A stretch of 64,000 nucleotides of DNA from Leptospira haakeii. GTDB lineage: Bacteria > Spirochaetota > Leptospiria > Leptospirales > Leptospiraceae. Position 1 is the stretch's first letter; every line of letters starts with the position of its first letter. The stretch spans positions 62,001-126,000 of the forward strand of contig NZ_NPEG01000007.1 of NCBI RefSeq assembly GCF_002812045.1, read 5' to 3'. Of this stretch, positions 26,574-36,386 are shown piece after piece. A program made the position numbers and the translations under genes. Under the pieces are notes generated by a model that was given only the letters and a program-made list of their open reading frames with translations, was not told where the DNA came from and searched no databases.

Positions 26574-28505
26574 TTAGATTCCCCTCCATAAAAATACGGA
26601 CAAGATCAAAACAGTCCCTAATACAATTAGAAAAGCGTAATCTACTACGGTTCCTGTTTGGATCCTGCGTAGTAATGATGCAACTCCGCCGGAAATTTTT
26701 CCAGTTCCGGTTAAAACCCTATCGATCAAACGTTTTTCCACCACTTCGGATAAGAATTCGGATAAGGCGGAGATCGGCCCGATCAAAACGTTTTTAAAAA
26801 TTTCATCTATGAAGTACTTGTTTGCAGGAAAAATTCTCCAGCCGGTATAAGTGGATTCATCTAAAGGCAGTTTTTCCTTTTTGCCAAAGAAAAACCAATA
26901 GATCCCTACTCCTAAAAGGATCGCTCCTAAAGAAAGTCCAGCAAGTAGGAGTTCCAACTGATGGCTTAAATGAAGTACTTCCGTGATACCCTTTTGCTGA
27001 GAAGAATACAATAATCCTTTTGCAAAAATAGGTAAGAAATATTTCTCTAAGAAATCAATTCCTCCCCCTAAAGATTCCGGAACTAATAAATATCCGGAGA
27101 ATGCTGCGCCCAGTGCCAAAATCACTAATGGCAAAGTCATGGTCCAAGGAGATTCATGAGGATGTACATGATTGGAAACCCTGGACTTGCCGGTAAACGC
27201 CAAGAACGTTAGGCGGAACATATAGAATGTGGTTAAGAATGCCGTAGCAATCCCCATTCCAAAGAATACTGGATGGAAAAAGAACGCTTTTTCTAAAATC
27301 AAATCTTTGGAAAAAAATCCACTGAATGGGGGAGCTCCTACGATCGCCAAGGTTCCCAAGAGGAAGGTCCACCAAGTAATCTTCATCTGGGACTTCAGTC
27401 CCCCCATTTTTCTCAAATCCTGCTCATCAGATAATCCATGGATGACTGAGCCGGAACCCAAGAACAATAAGGCTTTAAAGAATGCATGAGTCAGCAAATG
27501 GAAAAGCCCCGCCACATAAGCACCGGTTCCCATTGCTACGAACATATATCCCAACTGAGAAACCGTAGAATAAGCTAAAACTTTTTTGATATCGTTTTGA
27601 TAAACACCGATTGTCGCCGCAAAAAATGCAGTGAATGTTCCGATACAAACGATCCAAAAACCGACCTTAGGAACTAAGATAAAAATAAAATTCAATCTTG
27701 CGATCAGGAATAAACCTGCAGTAACCATAGTAGCCGCGTGAATCAAAGCTGAAACCGGAGTAGGTCCGGCCATCGCATCAGGCAACCAAACATGGAAGGG
27801 GAATTGAGCGGACTTACCCATTGCACCTATAAAGAAGCAAATCGCCACAAAAGGAAGTGCATTCAGTAAAAATTTTGCCTGAGGTAAAGATTCAGAAATT
27901 GTAATAAAGGAAACTGAACCGGCCAGCCAATATGTAAGAGCTATCCCACCTATCATCGCCAAGTCGGCGATCCTATTGGTAACGAAAGCCTTGATACTTG
28001 CTTGCGCTGCATTTTCCTTATGAGTATCAAAACCGATCAGAAGATAAGAACAAAGTCCCACACCTTCCCAACCGAAAAATAGAACCACGAGGTTTTCCGC
28101 TAAAACCAAATGGAGCATGAAGAATACGAATAGGTTTAGATACGAAAAAAACCTTCCAATCCCAGGATTACCTTTCATGTACCCGATGGAATATAGATGG
28201 ATCAAACTTCCGATACCCGTAATAATCAGGGCCATAAAGAGAGAAAGTTGATCTACTTGGTAAGCAAGATCCACTTTAAAATTCCCAACATCCACCCAAT
28301 TAAATAGGGTGATGATTTGAGCATCTTGTCTTTCTAGAGGACGGAATTGTAAATAAGCGAATACACTCGCAGCAAAAGATACGAAAGATAAAGAGGTTCC
28401 GATCGGACCTGATAAACCTTTCCAATACCTTCCGAATAATGCGTTTAGTACGGACCCAAGAAGCGGAGAAAAAGCCAGAACGGATATAAGGATTTCCCAA
28501 CTCAT
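26574..28505 (-). CDS. nuoL: NADH-quinone oxidoreductase subunit L
   Basis: Largest antiporter-like subunit, 643 residues, with the long lateral helix region near the C-terminus. Markers are VLFFGWEGVGLCSYLLIGF, FFIGAMGKSAQFPFHVWLPDAMAGPTPVSALIHAATMV, LAYSTVSQLGYMF and the HAFFKALLFLGSGSVIH block. The upstream gene nuoK ends four bases before this ATG. Confidence 0.98.
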   Translation of the reverse strand: MSWEILISVLAFSPLLGSVLNALFGRYWKGLSGPIGTSLSFVSFAASVFAYLQFRPLERQDAQIITLFNWVDVGNFKVDLAYQVDQLSLFMALIITGIGSLIHLYSIGYMKGNPGIGRFFSYLNLFVFFMLHLVLAENLVVLFFGWEGVGLCSYLLIGFDTHKENAAQASIKAFVTNRIADLAMIGGIALTYWLAGSVSFITISESLPQAKFLLNALPFVAICFFIGAMGKSAQFPFHVWLPDAMAGPTPVSALIHAATMVTAGLFLIARLNFIFILVPKVGFWIVCIGTFTAFFAATIGVYQNDIKKVLAYSTVSQLGYMFVAMGTGAYVAGLFHLLTHAFFKALLFLGSGSVIHGLSDEQDLRKMGGLKSQMKITWWTFLLGTLAIVGAPPFSGFFSKDLILEKAFFFHPVFFGMGIATAFLTTFYMFRLTFLAFTGKSRVSNHVHPHESPWTMTLPLVILALGAAFSGYLLVPESLGGGIDFLEKYFLPIFAKGLLYSSQQKGITEVLHLSHQLELLLAGLSLGAILLGVGIYWFFFGKKEKLPLDESTYTGWRIFPANKYFIDEIFKNVLIGPISALSEFLSEVVEKRLIDRVLTGTGKISGGVASLLRRIQTGTVVDYAFLIVLGTVLILSVFLWRGI

Positions 28506-28509
28506 CGCA

Positions 28510-28845
28510 TTACCATTTCATTAAATTCATTTCGTCTACAAAACTTGTTTTTTTCTTTCTGTGAATTGCAACCACTAAGGCCAAACCGATCGCCGCTTCC
28601 ACTGCTGCGATTGCCATCACGAAAAATACAACCACTTCTCCTTGAACCTGATGAAGTGATTTAGAAAAAACGACAAATACCAAATTTACCGAGTTCAACA
28701 TGAGTTCTATACTCATGAAGATGACTACCGCACTTCTTCTGAATAGAACCCCGGCGACACCGATGGAAAAAATAATACAGGCAAGGATCAGCAGATATTC
28801 CACGGGGATTCCCGCGAGAGTTGGTTTCAGAATTCCCGGATTCAT
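28510..28845 (-). CDS. nuoK: NADH-quinone oxidoreductase subunit K
   Basis: 111 residues with three helices. The two membrane glutamates of the proton path are visible in [13 protein letters not shown] and [15 protein letters not shown]. The start overlaps the nuoJ stop by four bases. Confidence 0.97.
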   Translation of the reverse strand: MNPGILKPTLAGIPVEYLLILACIIFSIGVAGVLFRRSAVVIFMSIELMLNSVNLVFVVFSKSLHQVQGEVVVFFVMAIAAVEAAIGLALVVAIHRKKKTSFVDEMNLMKW

Positions 28846-29453
28846 GGCTCCCCTTCTTCTGTTTTTTTACCTAAATTCTTTTTTCCTAATATAACTGCAC
28901 CTAGTACAGCTGCTAAAAGTAATATGGAAACAATTTCAAAAGGAAGAAGGTAATCTAAAAACATGGAACTTCCCACCGCAGCAGTATTTCCTTCTGCGAT
29001 CACTCCAGTTTTACCTTCTTCCGATTTGGATAATGTATACTCGTAAGACCCGGAGTCAGAATACCCTTTAGGAGAGGCATCCGTGTTCGGAACTCCCTCT
29101 CTTACGGAATGGATCAGAACAATTGCAAGCAACACGACTACGGAAAGGACCAAAACTTTTTTGATCGGATGATTCCAAAGTTTCGCAATCCCTTCATCAT
29201 GCAAAGACAGAAGCATCAGAACGAAAACTACAAGTACCATGATGGCACCCGCATAGACCAAAACCTGCATGGTAGCCACAAAAACGGAACCTATAACCGC
29301 ATAAATTCCGGCTAACGCGAAAAAGGAAAGTACAAGTAAAACAGCGGAACTGATTGGATTCGGATGAAATACGACTCCTAAGGCACCGGCAACTAATACT
29401 CCACTGAATATAAAAAAGAGCAGAAGTTGGGGATTATCGAATATTCCTACCAT
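28842..29453 (-). CDS. nuoJ: NADH-quinone oxidoreductase subunit J
   Basis: 203 residues with five helices; the conserved [20 protein letters not shown] segment is present. The ATG at 29453 fits the family start ([15 protein letters not shown]) and overlaps nuoH by seven bases; the longer frame upstream would run inside nuoH. Between helices four and five lies a polar loop of about 45 residues ([20 protein letters not shown]), longer than usual. Confidence 0.96.
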   Translation of the reverse strand: MVGIFDNPQLLLFFIFSGVLVAGALGVVFHPNPISSAVLLVLSFFALAGIYAVIGSVFVATMQVLVYAGAIMVLVVFVLMLLSLHDEGIAKLWNHPIKKVLVLSVVVLLAIVLIHSVREGVPNTDASPKGYSDSGSYEYTLSKSEEGKTGVIAEGNTAAVGSSMFLDYLLPFEIVSILLLAAVLGAVILGKKNLGKKTEEGEP

Positions 29454-30505
29454 TTCCAGAAACCGTCCAAGCCAACATAAACACTTGCGATCAGAATATT
29501 CGCAACTGCCCAGGGGATCATTTTTTTCCAACCGATAGTCATCAACTGATCGTATCTGAATCTAGGCAGGGTCCATCTCACCCACATAAATAAGAATGCG
29601 AAAAATAAAACCTTAAGAGTAAAGAAACCTAGTCCTGCCCAGGCCTGCCAAACGGAACCGCTCAATATACCAAAAGGAAGATGGTATCCACCAAAGAATA
29701 GAATGGTGACTACACAACTCATAGTGATCATATTCATGTATTCCGCAATGAAGAATAACGCGAACTTGAATGCGCCGTATTCAGTATGAAATCCAACCAC
29801 CAGTTCGGATTCCGCTTCTGCTAGATCGAAAGGAAGTCGATTTGTTTCCGCAAACATAGCCACTACGAAAACGGAAAATGCAATAAAGCCGGGAAGTTTA
29901 AAAATATTCCAAAGACCCACTTGCGCGTCGTTGATATCTGTAAGTTTTAAAGATCCAGTTAAGATAACAATAGCAGCAACAGAAAGACCAAGAGGCAATT
30001 CGTAACTGATCATCTGAGCCGTAGCACGGATCCCACCAATCAAAGAATATTTATTATTACTCGACCAACCAGCAAGGATGATCCCATAAACGGAAAGACT
30101 GGAGATCGCAAATAAGAACAAAATCCCTGTATCAGGATTTGCAATTTGAAGATCTAAAGAAGCAAATCCGACTTCCTTTGCCAAAAATTCAGGCAAAATC
30201 ACGGTCCCACCCAAGGGTACAACTGCCCAAGCCATGATTGCACAAGTCATAGAGATCGCAGGTGCGATCAAATACATGACCCTGTTCACATTTTTAGGGA
30301 AAATCTCTTCTTTCGTTAAAAACTTGATCCCATCTGCTAACGGTTGTAAAAGACCGAGAGGGCCCGCACGATTCGGGCCTTTTCTGTCTTGGATAAATCC
30401 GGCTACTTTACGTTCTGCTAATGTATAATAAGCACATGCCGTGATGAACACTAAGAAAAAAAGCGCACTCTTCAGAAGCCAGAGTAGAACTATATTCCAA
30501 TCCAT
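29447..30505 (-). CDS. nuoH: NADH-quinone oxidoreductase subunit H
   Basis: 352 residues with about eight helices, forming the quinone-entry chamber with NuoB and NuoD. Signature segments are [59 protein letters not shown] and the C-terminal [10 protein letters not shown]. It begins directly after the nuoF stop; in most bacteria nuoG lies before nuoH and nuoI directly after it, but neither is found here. Confidence 0.98.
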   Translation of the reverse strand: MDWNIVLLWLLKSALFFLVFITACAYYTLAERKVAGFIQDRKGPNRAGPLGLLQPLADGIKFLTKEEIFPKNVNRVMYLIAPAISMTCAIMAWAVVPLGGTVILPEFLAKEVGFASLDLQIANPDTGILFLFAISSLSVYGIILAGWSSNNKYSLIGGIRATAQMISYELPLGLSVAAIVILTGSLKLTDINDAQVGLWNIFKLPGFIAFSVFVVAMFAETNRLPFDLAEAESELVVGFHTEYGAFKFALFFIAEYMNMITMSCVVTILFFGGYHLPFGILSGSVWQAWAGLGFFTLKVLFFAFLFMWVRWTLPRFRYDQLMTIGWKKMIPWAVANILIASVYVGLDGFWKW

Positions 30506-31804
30506 CTATTGGGCCCCGCTTGTCGCAGGCTGGACTTCTTCTTTTACAGCCTTATCTTTTAATCTGGCTTCGAATTCATGTTTGAACTTTAAGATAGTAG
30601 GTCGGACAGCTCCAACACATGCATCGGAAAGAGGGCAAATGGTTGTTCCACCTTCCATATTTCGAGCTAAAGAAAGAATAAGATCCAAGTCTGCACTTGT
30701 TCCTTCTCCTTCTCTGATCTTATGTAGTAGATCCCTCACCCAATGAGTACCTTCTCTACATGGAGTACATTGGCCGCAGGATTCATGAGCGTAGAATCTT
30801 GCAAATCTGTAGGTGGTCTCCACTAGATCCGTGCCTTCTCCGATAACGATTACTGCGCCGGAACCAAGCATTGTCTTATGAGCCGCCATGGATTCGAAAT
30901 CCATGTTTGCAGTCTTACATTCTTCTGCAGTTAGGATAGGAACAGAAGAACCGCCTGGGATCACCGCTTTTAACGGAACGTCATCCAGCATTCCACCGCA
31001 AAGATCATTCACTAATTCTAATAAAGGAGTTCCTAATTCTATCTCGTAAACTCCCGGTCTTTTTACATGACCGGAAACGGAGAATAAACGGGTGCCTGGG
31101 GATTTTTCAGTCCCGATCTTAGAATACCAATCAGCACCCTTGTCCAAAATATGAGGAACCGTGGAAAAAGTTTCCACATTATTCACCACTGTAGGGCAAC
31201 GATATAGACCGGAAACCGCAGGAAATGGAGGTTTTAATCTTGGATGGCCTCTACGACCTTCCAAAGAATTGATGAGCGCAGTCTCTTCTCCGCAGATATA
31301 AGCACCTGCTCCCGCATATAATACCAGATCAAAATCAAATCCGCTACCTAGGATGTTCTTTCCCAGATATCCTTTTGCATAAGCCTCATCAATTGCCTTC
31401 TGCATGGAATCGATCCCTTTATTGAACTCTCCACGGATATAAAAAAATCCTTTGTTTGCGCCGATAGCTTTTGCACCGATCACCATTCCTTCGATGATCT
31501 GGTGGGGAAGATTCTCGATCAGTTTACGATCTTTGAATGTTCCAGGTTCGCCCTCGTCCGCATTGCAGATCAAATATTTAGGTTTCGGGATATCCTTAGG
31601 GATAAAGGACCATTTGAGTCCTGTAGGGAAACCAGCTCCCCCTCTTCCTCTCAACCCTGATTTTTTAACGATCTCTATAATTTCTTCCGGCGCGATAGAG
31701 AGGGCCTTTTTCATCCCGTCATAACCGTGAACCGATTCGTAAAATTCCAATTCGTTGGAACGAGGATCGTCTATAAATTTAGTGAGGATTTTCATTTCTG
31801 CCAT
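30506..31804 (-). CDS. nuoF: NADH-quinone oxidoreductase subunit F
   Basis: 432 residues; the NADH- and FMN-binding subunit. Visible are [16 protein letters not shown] (NADH/FMN), [14 protein letters not shown] (FMN), [19 protein letters not shown], and the N3 iron-sulfur ligands in [15 protein letters not shown] plus the later TICPLSDA. Standard full length apart from a Lys/Glu-rich C-terminal tail. It is separated from nuoE by 11 bases. Confidence 0.98.
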   Translation of the reverse strand: MAEMKILTKFIDDPRSNELEFYESVHGYDGMKKALSIAPEEIIEIVKKSGLRGRGGAGFPTGLKWSFIPKDIPKPKYLICNADEGEPGTFKDRKLIENLPHQIIEGMVIGAKAIGANKGFFYIRGEFNKGIDSMQKAIDEAYAKGYLGKNILGSGFDFDLVLYAGAGAYICGEETALINSLEGRRGHPRLKPPFPAVSGLYRCPTVVNNVETFSTVPHILDKGADWYSKIGTEKSPGTRLFSVSGHVKRPGVYEIELGTPLLELVNDLCGGMLDDVPLKAVIPGGSSVPILTAEECKTANMDFESMAAHKTMLGSGAVIVIGEGTDLVETTYRFARFYAHESCGQCTPCREGTHWVRDLLHKIREGEGTSADLDLILSLARNMEGGTTICPLSDACVGAVRPTILKFKHEFEARLKDKAVKEEVQPATSGAQ

Positions 31805-31815
31805 AACGTTTCCCC

Positions 31816-32295
31816 TTAGGTTAAATCCTTTAAGATCTCATCCATTTTTTCAAACGTTAGATTTTCATAATATGAGTCGTTGATCTGGACCATAGGAGCG
31901 TATCCACATGCACCCAGACATTCTACTTCTTCCAAAGTGAATTTTTTATCAGGAGTTGTTTCTCCTAACTCAATTCCCAAACGAGAACAAATATGTTTTT
32001 CAAGTTTATCATTCCCTCTCATATAACAAGAAGAAGTTCCACAAATCTGGATATGATACTTGCCTACAGGCTTTTTATTGTATAGGGTATAGAATGTTGC
32101 GACCCCGTATACTTGCGCGAGAGAAATTGGAGAGCCTATCTTGTCTGCAAGAGCTTCCATTCCTTCTCTGTCCACATATCCTTGTTCCTTCTGTAGGAGG
32201 TACAACCCTGGAAGGATCACACTTCTTTTATCGGGAAACATCTCCAATAGTTTGTCTAGCCTTGCAACTGATTGGGAAGAAAATTGATAACTCAT
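31816..32295 (-). CDS. nuoE: NADH-quinone oxidoreductase subunit E
   Basis: 159 residues with the thioredoxin-like [2Fe-2S] domain (cluster N1a). The four cysteine ligands are in [10 protein letters not shown] and CLGACGYAP, and the N-terminal helical part has [18 protein letters not shown]. The start overlaps the nuoD stop by one base. Confidence 0.97.
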   Translation of the reverse strand: MSYQFSSQSVARLDKLLEMFPDKRSVILPGLYLLQKEQGYVDREGMEALADKIGSPISLAQVYGVATFYTLYNKKPVGKYHIQICGTSSCYMRGNDKLEKHICSRLGIELGETTPDKKFTLEEVECLGACGYAPMVQINDSYYENLTFEKMDEILKDLT

Positions 32296-33518
32296 CAGCA
32301 GTCCAACTCCCCTGCGATCACATTCATTGAACTCATTGTAGCGACCGTATCCGCGAGAAGTGAACCTTTTACTAATTCAGGGAAAGATTGATAAAACCAG
32401 AAACATGGCCTACGAACATGTACTCTCCAAGGAGATTTCTCCCCTTCGGAAACGATATAAAATCCGAGCTCGCCGTTAGCGGCCTCGGTTGCCATATAAT
32501 ATTCTCCCTTAGGAACTTTGATCCCGTGCATGATCAATTTGAAATGGTAGATCAACTCTTCCATATTCTTATAAACCTTGCTCTTTTCAGGAAGATAAAT
32601 ATGAGGAATATCTGCGTGGTGGGCGCCTGTTGGAAGACCGTTAATTAACTGCTCCACAATTCGAAGAGATTGTCTCATCTCTTCCATACGGACAAGAGTC
32701 CTATGAAGAACGGAACCGTCCTCTCCTACAGGAATATCGAAATCCACCTTATCATAGAACATATAAGGATCGTCCTTACGAATGTCCCAAGGAACTCCTG
32801 CGGCTCTTAAATTCGGACCGGAATAACCGTAAGAGATAGCATCTTCTGCAGAGATACCTCCCACACCTTCCGTTCTATCCATAAAGATCCTATTATTTAC
32901 TAATAAAGACTGGAACTCCTCTATCGCAGGACGAAGTCCTTTGATGATCGTTTTCACATCCTTTTCGAATTCAGGATAAATATCTTTTTCGAGTCCACCA
33001 ACTCTACAGAATGTAGTGGTAAGTCTTGCACCCGTGAGTTTTTCCAAAACTTGATAGATATTCTCTCTATGATGGAATAAGTGTAACATCCCGGAGAATG
33101 CGCCAAGATCCACACCCAAGATACCATTGCAGATAATATGATCCATCACACGAGAAAGTTCGGAGACGATCATCCGAACGTAAGTCACCTTATCAGGAAC
33201 TTCTATCTCGAGCATTTTTTCGACAGTAAGTATCCATCCTATATTATTCAGAGGAGTAGATACGTAATTCATTCTATCCGTACAAACTAGGAACTGATTA
33301 TAAGTATAACGTTCTCCTAATTTTTCGAAACTGCGATGTACATAACCGATCACGGATTCTGCATCCACCACTCTTTCTCCGTCTAGCTGGATCACATTTT
33401 GTAGGATCCCATGAGTAGAAGGGTGAGAAGGTCCCAAGTTCACAAGTAGGTGTCCCTCAGGGAGTTTTTTCTGTTTGAGGCTGAAATGTTCCGCGGTTTT
33501 TTCGTACATCGCTGTCAT
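32295..33518 (-). CDS. nuoD: NADH-quinone oxidoreductase subunit D
   Basis: 407 residues, the hydrogenase-like 49 kDa subunit of the quinone site. Clear markers are [52 protein letters not shown], and the C-terminal [19 protein letters not shown]...VIAGELDC region. Not fused to nuoC. Confidence 0.98.
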   Translation of the reverse strand: MTAMYEKTAEHFSLKQKKLPEGHLLVNLGPSHPSTHGILQNVIQLDGERVVDAESVIGYVHRSFEKLGERYTYNQFLVCTDRMNYVSTPLNNIGWILTVEKMLEIEVPDKVTYVRMIVSELSRVMDHIICNGILGVDLGAFSGMLHLFHHRENIYQVLEKLTGARLTTTFCRVGGLEKDIYPEFEKDVKTIIKGLRPAIEEFQSLLVNNRIFMDRTEGVGGISAEDAISYGYSGPNLRAAGVPWDIRKDDPYMFYDKVDFDIPVGEDGSVLHRTLVRMEEMRQSLRIVEQLINGLPTGAHHADIPHIYLPEKSKVYKNMEELIYHFKLIMHGIKVPKGEYYMATEAANGELGFYIVSEGEKSPWRVHVRRPCFWFYQSFPELVKGSLLADTVATMSSMNVIAGELDC

Positions 33519-33519
33519 A

Positions 33520-34041
33520 TTAAGCCTCCATATCTTCTTTTAAGTGGATGGTGAGAAGGTCTTCTACCAGATAATCCTGACCGAAACCTTCTAAAGGATA
33601 ATCTTTTCTTAATGGATGACCTTGGAAATTATCAGGCATAATGAGGCGATCCATTCTAGGATGGCCCGCAAAACGAATACCGAATAGATCGTAAACTTCT
33701 CTCTCCGGCCAGTTCGCACCTTTGAAAATACTTATGATACTTGGAACTTGTTCATCTTCTTCCAAAGCCACGCGGAATTGTACTTTTGTGGAGGATTTGT
33801 TTCCAGAGCGGAGAAGGTAACAGACTTCGAATCTTGGAGTTTTTTTGCCCAACCAATCGATTGCGGTCAGGTCATTTAGATAATTCAGTTCAATCCCAGG
33901 AGCTGTTTTTAAAGCGGAAAGAACAGGAACAATTCCTTCGGGTTTTAAGAAGAATGTAGGAAGATTTGTAAGTATTTCTTCTTCCTTGGAGATAAAATGA
34001 GGGAATTTGTCTTTTAGGAAACTCTGGATTGTTTCTTTCAT
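33520..34041 (-). CDS. nuoC: NADH-quinone oxidoreductase subunit C
   Basis: 173 residues, the 30 kDa subunit. The family signature is [20 protein letters not shown] followed by [14 protein letters not shown]. It overlaps nuoB by four bases and precedes nuoD by one base. Confidence 0.97.
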   Translation of the reverse strand: MKETIQSFLKDKFPHFISKEEEILTNLPTFFLKPEGIVPVLSALKTAPGIELNYLNDLTAIDWLGKKTPRFEVCYLLRSGNKSSTKVQFRVALEEDEQVPSIISIFKGANWPEREVYDLFGIRFAGHPRMDRLIMPDNFQGHPLRKDYPLEGFGQDYLVEDLLTIHLKEDMEA

Positions 34042-34598
34042 CGGACGACCAGGGGTTTGTTTCTTTCGTTCATTTCCCGGATCTTATCCATTACTTCCTG
34101 TCTTCTGGCTTCTAACCCTTGGGTTTTTACTTTTTCCTGAAGTTTGATTACTGCATCCAAAAGTGCTTCTGGTCTAGGAGGACAACCTGGAACATATAGA
34201 TCCACAGGAAGTATCCTATCAATTCCTTGTAAAACGGAGTATGCATGGAACATTCCTCCGGAAGAAGCGCAGGCTCCATAACTGATCACAAATTTCGGTT
34301 CAGCCAATTGGTCGTAAATTTCACGAAGCACCGGAGCCATTTTATAAGTGATGGTCCCAAGAACTAAGATCATGTCTGCTTGTCTAGGAGAGAAAGAAGG
34401 TCTTTCCGCTCCGAACCTGGCGATATCGTAATCCGCACAAGACGTACTCATATATTCTATCCCACAACATGCGGTCGCAAAAGGATAAGGCCATAAAGAG
34501 TAACTTCTTCCCCAATTGATCACGGAATCAACCGTAGCAATCTGAAAAGAATCTCCATAAGACGATCCGGGTTGAGCGAGTTGTTCGTTTAATCCCAT
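34038..34598 (-). CDS. nuoB: NADH-quinone oxidoreductase subunit B
   Basis: 186 residues, carrying the terminal [4Fe-4S] cluster N2. Ligand cysteines appear as the tandem pair in [11 protein letters not shown], in [11 protein letters not shown] and in [15 protein letters not shown]. The C-terminal tail after LQEKVKTQ is charged. The start overlaps the nuoA end by ten bases. Confidence 0.98.
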   Translation of the reverse strand: MGLNEQLAQPGSSYGDSFQIATVDSVINWGRSYSLWPYPFATACCGIEYMSTSCADYDIARFGAERPSFSPRQADMILVLGTITYKMAPVLREIYDQLAEPKFVISYGACASSGGMFHAYSVLQGIDRILPVDLYVPGCPPRPEALLDAVIKLQEKVKTQGLEARRQEVMDKIREMNERNKPLVVR

Positions 34599-34966
34599 TC
34601 CAAGGCCCCCTTCTTCCGAATATAATACAGTCCAACCACGAGGGTGAAAATAAAAACAAACATCTCTATTAAGAGAAAATTACCCAGTCCCGCCTCTTTG
34701 AATGATTTTAAATTCACGGCGTAAGGGAAAAGGAAGATCGCTTCTATATCAAAAAGAATAAATAGAACTGCGACCAAGTAGAACTTGATATTAAACAATC
34801 CCTTTGCATCCCCATAATACGGTACTCCGCACTCAAAAGTATCATGAGGCTTGGATTTTTTTTTGGGGTTTAGAAGGAACGCGAGTCCGAGTATGAGAGC
34901 GGAGAATCCTACTCCCAAGAGGAATTGAATCAGCAGGGGGCCTAGATGGTCCGGCGAACTTCCCAT
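34589..34966 (-). CDS. nuoA: NADH-quinone oxidoreductase subunit A
   Basis: 125 residues with three helices; the signature YECG-type loop is [18 protein letters not shown] and [17 protein letters not shown] follows. First gene of the nuo operon. The ribosome binding site is weak, and the promoter must lie in the long gene-free region upstream. Confidence 0.97.
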   Translation of the reverse strand: MGSSPDHLGPLLIQFLLGVGFSALILGLAFLLNPKKKSKPHDTFECGVPYYGDAKGLFNIKFYLVAVLFILFDIEAIFLFPYAVNLKSFKEAGLGNFLLIEMFVFIFTLVVGLYYIRKKGALEWD

Positions 34967-35146
34967 ATCTAACTTCTATCAAACGCGATTACTCGCTTAT
35001 GTCAATCTAAAATCCCGAAAGGTGCCTTTGCAAGAGGTCGGAAGACCGGATTCTATCATTTTCGAATTTTACAATTTTCCTTTTTTCGAAATGAGAATGT
35101 TTTTCAATAAGCTCTCTAAATTTTTCAGAAATCTAATCCTAAAAAC

Positions 35147-35160
35147 AGAACGACTGTTCT
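35147..35160 (+). promoter_or_regulatory. dyad AGAAC-N4-GTTCT, copy 1 (possible operator)
   Basis: The 14-mer AGAACGACTGTTCT is an imperfect palindrome. With its flank it matches the reverse complement of the site at 35371-35384 over about 20 positions (TAAAA-x-CAGAACGACTGTTCT). It lies about 180 bases upstream of nuoA. Repressor binding is inferred. Confidence 0.55.
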
Positions 35161-35227
35161 ATCCTTAAGACTAAACTTTAAGTTTTTTTAAAGTAGTTTA
35201 GTTTCATAAAGAGGTAAAGTATTTCAG

Positions 35228-35311
35228 TTTCGCACAGAGACACTAAGGCACGAAGGGGAAAGGTTTTATAATCACCCCCTTTTCTCCGTGGCTTTGTGCC
35301 TTCGTGCGAAA
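35228..35311. repeat. long imperfect palindrome, REP-like
   Basis: Arms 35228-35256 (TTTCGCACAGAGACACTAAG...) and 35284-35311 (...TTTGTGCCTTCGTGCGAAA) pair at the eight outer positions and at about 14 of the next 20, around a 27-base centre. The wording CACAGAGACAC/AAGGCACGAAGG is of the kind dispersed many times in some bacterial genomes, and the nearby ACTCCGTGTGAAAA (about 35342) belongs to the same style. It is single-copy in this window. Confidence 0.65.
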
Positions 35312-35370
35312 AACCTACCCTGTGCTACTTTCTCCTCCATTACTCCGTGTGAAAACTTTGCCCACCGAAC

Positions 35371-35384
35371 AGAACAGTCGTTCT
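35371..35384 (-). promoter_or_regulatory. dyad AGAAC-N4-GTTCT, copy 2, inverted (possible operator)
   Basis: AGAACAGTCGTTCT is the exact reverse complement of copy 1. It lies 87 bases before the maoC start, in the position of an operator or activator site for maoC-marR. Confidence 0.55.
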
Positions 35385-35471
35385 GGTTTTACCTAAAAAG
35401 TTGGTGACAAAACTATTTAATATCTTAGGGTACTGGACATATAGATCCAGCATTGACAGGGACAAAATCAA

Positions 35472-35936
35472 ATGGCTAAACTCGTACTATCCAGCTTCGC
35501 AGAATTACAAGCATACGAAGGAAAAGAACTAGGCGTATCCGACGCTCACGAAATCACCCAGGCACAAATCGATACATTCGCAAATGCAACTTTGGACCAC
35601 CAATGGATCCATACTGATCCGGCAAGAGCTGCTAAAGAATCCCCTTTCGGAACTACGATCGCTCACGGTTATCTTACACTTTCTATGGCTCCTTACCTAT
35701 TGAGCCAGATTTTAGAATTAAGAAACATCAAAATGGGAATCAACTACGGAATGGAAAAACTCCGCTTTTTAGATCCTGTTAAGGTGGGTTCCAAACTCAA
35801 ACTTAGAGCGGAATTGATTGAATTGAAGGACCTAAGAGGTACTGCAAGGATGACCTTAAAACTTAGCTTCGAGGTAGAAGGTGCCGCAAAACCTGCTGCT
35901 ATCGGTGAAGTAATCTATCTCTACCAATTCGCCTAA
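35472..35936 (+). CDS. MaoC-like hot-dog hydratase/dehydratase
   Basis: 154 residues with a hot-dog fold. The hydratase-2 signature [18 protein letters not shown] carries the catalytic aspartate and histidine, and [14 protein letters not shown] follows. The closest type is the NodN/MaoC branch acting on enoyl-CoA or related thioesters; which acyl substrate is not known. CAGGGA before the ATG is a good SD. The marR-type gene begins 18 bases downstream, so the pair is an operon. Confidence 0.9.
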   Translation: MAKLVLSSFAELQAYEGKELGVSDAHEITQAQIDTFANATLDHQWIHTDPARAAKESPFGTTIAHGYLTLSMAPYLLSQILELRNIKMGINYGMEKLRFLDPVKVGSKLKLRAELIELKDLRGTARMTLKLSFEVEGAAKPAAIGEVIYLYQFA

Positions 35937-35954
35937 TCGGCAAGGTATTCTAAA

Positions 35955-36380
35955 ATGAATCCTCGTACGATCATTTATCTGATTTCCAGGATCAGGGACG
36001 AATTCCACAGACGTTTGAATTCCGAACTGAAGGACAAAGGCTTGGGACAGCTAACTACTACCCATGCGGATATTTTATTCGCACTAGCAATGTCCAAAAG
36101 AGTTCCGATGCAGGATATAGCTCGGATGATAGATAGGGATAAGTCCACTCTGACTGCACTTGTGGACAAACTCCAAGATCTAGGTTATGTGGAAAGAGTG
36201 AGAGACACTCAAGACCAAAGAGTTGTTAATCTACAACTTACACGCAAGGCCTATTCTATCCGACCTGTGATGCTTGGGATCTCCAGATCATTGCTTGCAG
36301 GCCTTTATAAAGGTTTTACGGAACCGGAAAAGAAGGACCTAGTCCGGCTTTTGGATAAACTTTATAAAAATCTAAAATAG
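35955..36380 (+). CDS. MarR family transcriptional regulator
   Basis: 141 residues with the winged-helix core [25 protein letters not shown], recognition helix [20 protein letters not shown] and the wing [14 protein letters not shown]. Such regulators bind palindromes and respond to small phenolic or acyl ligands. Since it is co-transcribed with maoC, autoregulation through a dyad in the upstream region is likely (inference); the best candidates are the two AGAAC-N4-GTTCT sites. Confidence 0.93.
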   Translation: MNPRTIIYLISRIRDEFHRRLNSELKDKGLGQLTTTHADILFALAMSKRVPMQDIARMIDRDKSTLTALVDKLQDLGYVERVRDTQDQRVVNLQLTRKAYSIRPVMLGISRSLLAGLYKGFTEPEKKDLVRLLDKLYKNLK

Positions 36381-36386
36381 CTTCTC

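Larger units (their letters stand above)
34967..35471. other. 505-base gene-free region between nuoA and maoC with several dyads
   Basis: No open frame of note is seen. From nuoA outward it holds the dyad AGAACGACTGTTCT (35147-35160), an AT-rich hairpin ACTTTAA/TTAAAGT near 35177-35196, a long imperfect palindrome (35228-35311), a second, inverted copy of the dyad (35371-35384), and the maoC leader with AGGGA before the ATG. It must contain the divergent promoters of the nuo operon and of maoC-marR. Confidence 0.8.

Noticed and set aside
35147..35384. Calling the AGAAC-N4-GTTCT sites SOS (LexA) boxes
   Set aside because: The core resembles the Gram-positive LexA box, but the adjacent genes are not DNA-damage genes and, as I recall, Leptospira LexA uses a different motif.
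34967..35471. A small RNA or hidden gene in the nuoA-maoC gap
   Set aside because: The hairpins could belong to an RNA, but no promoter-terminator pair framing a transcript was convincing; kept as regulatory sequence only.
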